NCBI GenBank assembly: GCA_023229165.1
Contig: JALNZQ010000013.1
Location: 1,920 to 24,037, forward strand
From: Methanothrix sp.
Lineage (GTDB): Archaea; Halobacteriota; Methanosarcinia; Methanotrichales; Methanotrichaceae
Reading direction: 5' to 3'
Length of the DNA: 22,118 bases
The notes below the pieces were generated by a model. The model worked only from the letters and a program-made list of their open reading frames with translations, was not told where the DNA came from and made no database searches. The first letter of the stretch is position 1. Every line of letters starts with the position of its first letter. Both the position numbers and the translations under genes were made by a program. Of this stretch, positions 20,832 to 22,118 are shown piece after piece.

Positions 20832-21923
20832 TCAGTCCAGGTAGCTGTTCACATCCCTGTAATTGAACTTCTTAGAGCCCAGGACGTTCTCCAGGAAGTT
20901 GAAGAGTGCTCTTCTCACATCATCGGAGAGCAGCGGATACCAGGTGGGGCTGGCCACGACCACTGCCCGGAAGGCAAAGAAAGGCGCGATGACCTCCAGC
21001 AGCTCTTCGTCGCCGGTTTTTTCCAGGTAGTTTTCGAAGAACAGCTCAAAGAGGTCTTTCAGGTCTCCGGTCAGGCGCAGGCTCTTTTGCACGGAATAGA
21101 AGATGTAGTTCATGGCAAGAGCAGTGATGTCGTCCGCAGCTTCGCCCCACTCACCCCGGCTTCTGTCCAGAACGGAGAAGTCGGTACCCTCCCGGAACAT
21201 TATATTCCAGGGATGGAAGTCGCCGTGCACCTGGCAGAGCCGCCCGGCTTTCCCCCGCAGCATCCAGCGCCACTCTACGCAGATCTTCTCGACCTCTTGC
21301 AGCTCATCCGGGTCGAGGAAGCTGGGAGCATCCGGATAGTCGTCTAAAATGCCGAAGATGCACTCACCGCTTCCTACGGTCTCCCGGATCTTGCGCTGAT
21401 AGAGGGGCGGGCAGTCATTCTTGACAGCGTGAATCTCGGCCAGGTAATTGGAGAGGGCTATGACTCGGTTGTGATCCAGGTCGGTTGCGCCCTGCTCTTT
21501 TACCCGCTCCAGGTCAAAGAAGTACTCTTTTCCCTCAATCTTCTCCATGAGCAGGAAATATTCGCGAGCGTCTCCCGCCGAGACCAGCGTCCCTTTTTTC
21601 GTGAAGTAGCCCACATCGAGAGACGGAACGTGTTTTGGAAGGCTGGCAAAGGTCGAATTCTGCCAGATCATAATCCCTGCTCGGTCGGAAAAGTGGTCGT
21701 GGCCGAAGCCATGCTGCACGCGCATGGAGGAGAGCACGGCCGAGCCTTTCTTTCCTTTTATCTCGTACTCCACCAGCAGAGGCGATCCGTATCCGAATCC
21801 TTTCACATCCTCAGTGGTCGGTATGGTCTCACCCATCTTGCGAGTGCTTAAAAGCGATAAATCTCGCCCGTAAAGGCTTTGCAGATATGCTTCCAGGTTA
21901 CCTCTTTTCAGATCCAAGGCCAA
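20832..21923 (-). CDS. Aminoglycoside/choline-kinase-like phosphotransferase (APH fold)
   Basis: 363 residues. Residues ~230-268 carry the APH signature: VHGDFHPWNIMF (catalytic D235, N240) and the metal-site segment VLDRSRGEWGEAADDITALA (D253), followed by a helical C-lobe. The N-lobe has a glycine-rich GFGYGSPLLVEY segment. It should phosphorylate a small molecule with ATP; the substrate is unknown and antibiotic resistance is not implied. I use TTG 21923; TTG 21917 is equally possible because AAGGAG lies 4 nt and 10 nt upstream respectively. The position between SAH hydrolase and Trm-G10 suggests a role tied to methylation or nucleoside metabolism. Confidence 0.85.
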   Translation of the reverse strand: MALDLKRGNLEAYLQSLYGRDLSLLSTRKMGETIPTTEDVKGFGYGSPLLVEYEIKGKKGSAVLSSMRVQHGFGHDHFSDRAGIMIWQNSTFASLPKHVPSLDVGYFTKKGTLVSAGDAREYFLLMEKIEGKEYFFDLERVKEQGATDLDHNRVIALSNYLAEIHAVKNDCPPLYQRKIRETVGSGECIFGILDDYPDAPSFLDPDELQEVEKICVEWRWMLRGKAGRLCQVHGDFHPWNIMFREGTDFSVLDRSRGEWGEAADDITALAMNYIFYSVQKSLRLTGDLKDLFELFFENYLEKTGDEELLEVIAPFFAFRAVVVASPTWYPLLSDDVRRALFNFLENVLGSKKFNYRDVNSYLD

Positions 21924-21969
21924 GACACTCCTTATGTTATCTTTCAGTTGCTCGCTTCTCTTTCTCTCT

Positions 21970-22118
21970 TTATGTTCCCATCTGCCAGCTATGCAGGTAT
22001 TTGTCCTGCTCGGCGGTAAGTTTTTCCGTCTCCAGGCCCATGGAGGCCAGCTTCAGTTCCGCCACCCTGCGATCGATCTCCACAGGAACGGCATAGACCT
22101 TCTTCTCCAGCTTTCGTC
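21970..22118 (-). CDS. ahcY: S-adenosylhomocysteine hydrolase, C-terminal end (partial)
   Basis: The last ~49 codons of a minus-strand gene that enters from the right edge: KLEKKVYAVPVEIDRRVAEL, KLASMGLETEKLTAEQDKY, LHSW then a stop. The V-P-x-x-I-D-x-x-[VI]-A-x-L-K-L-x-S-[ML]-G and L-T-x-E-Q-x-x-Y-L motifs are typical of the SAH hydrolase C-terminus, which shapes the NAD site of the neighbouring subunit. It splits S-adenosylhomocysteine into adenosine and homocysteine. It heads a minus-strand group with the kinase (46-bp gap) and Trm-G10. Confidence 0.92.
   Translation of the reverse strand, partial: RKLEKKVYAVPVEIDRRVAELKLASMGLETEKLTAEQDKYLHSWQMGT

Noticed and set aside
1..22118. CRISPR array, insertion sequence, integrase or attachment site
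   Set aside because: I saw no regularly spaced direct repeats, transposase or integrase motifs, and no duplicated tRNA 3' end near 11770-11858.

Overview
The window is archaeal and most likely from an aceticlastic methanogen of the Methanosarcinales (Methanothrix/Methanosaeta-like). This is inferred from gene content: two MC1 chromosomal proteins, a thermosome subunit, TBP, an archaeal L1-L10-L12 ribosomal operon, Spt5, a tRNA-splicing endonuclease, Trm-G10 and the UPF0248/DUF504 family. AT-rich TATA elements about 25 nt upstream of predicted starts, GGTGA/GGAGG Shine-Dalgarno sites and a BHB-type tRNA intron agree. I see no mobile element, CRISPR array or integrase.

Layout. 1-931 (-) is the start of a type IIG-like restriction-modification enzyme that runs off the left edge. 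1179-1373 (-) is a cold-shock protein with a long terminator hairpin. 1573-3246 (+) is a thermosome subunit. 3382-4173 (+) is a membrane-anchored coiled-coil phospholipase-D-like protein. 4236-5018 (-) is a FecE/BtuD-type ABC ATPase without its permease. TBP (5356-5907, -) and MC1 copy A (6084-6356, +) are divergent. Arginine decarboxylase SpeA (6549-8495, -) and a deoxyhypusine-synthase-like enzyme (8749-9798, +) are divergent. 9946-11541 (+) is a secreted multi-domain surface protein. Then come an intron-containing tRNA-Arg(UCG) (11770-11858, -), three small genes (+) and an apparent minus-strand group: APS-kinase-like, GAPDH-like and EndA (12850-15651). MC1 copy B is at 15800-16072 (+). The translation block Spt5-L11-L1-L10-L12 occupies 16124-19116 (-). 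A two-HTH regulator-like protein (19218-19814, +) diverges from it. The right end (-) holds the C-terminus of S-adenosylhomocysteine hydrolase, an APH-fold kinase and Trm-G10.

How the parts may fit. EndA, the intron-bearing tRNA-Arg, a DUF504 protein (predicted to recognise cyclic-phosphate RNA ends) and Trm-G10 form an RNA-processing theme. SpeA plus the DHS-like protein suggest a polyamine route. AhcY next to a SAM-dependent methyltransferase suggests removal of SAH.

The least expected signals are: (i) long inverted repeats almost exactly centred on the TATA boxes of the DHS-like gene (8672-8729) and the HTH gene (19161-19203), with a related dyad over the predicted start of the ABC gene and a weaker one between TBP and MC1; (ii) a GAPDH-family protein that keeps its catalytic Cys but has a rewritten nucleotide-binding loop, translationally coupled to endA; and (iii) a pair of uncharacterised Cys-rich mini-proteins beside the DUF504 gene. 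No single unmistakable new system is visible. These are leads.
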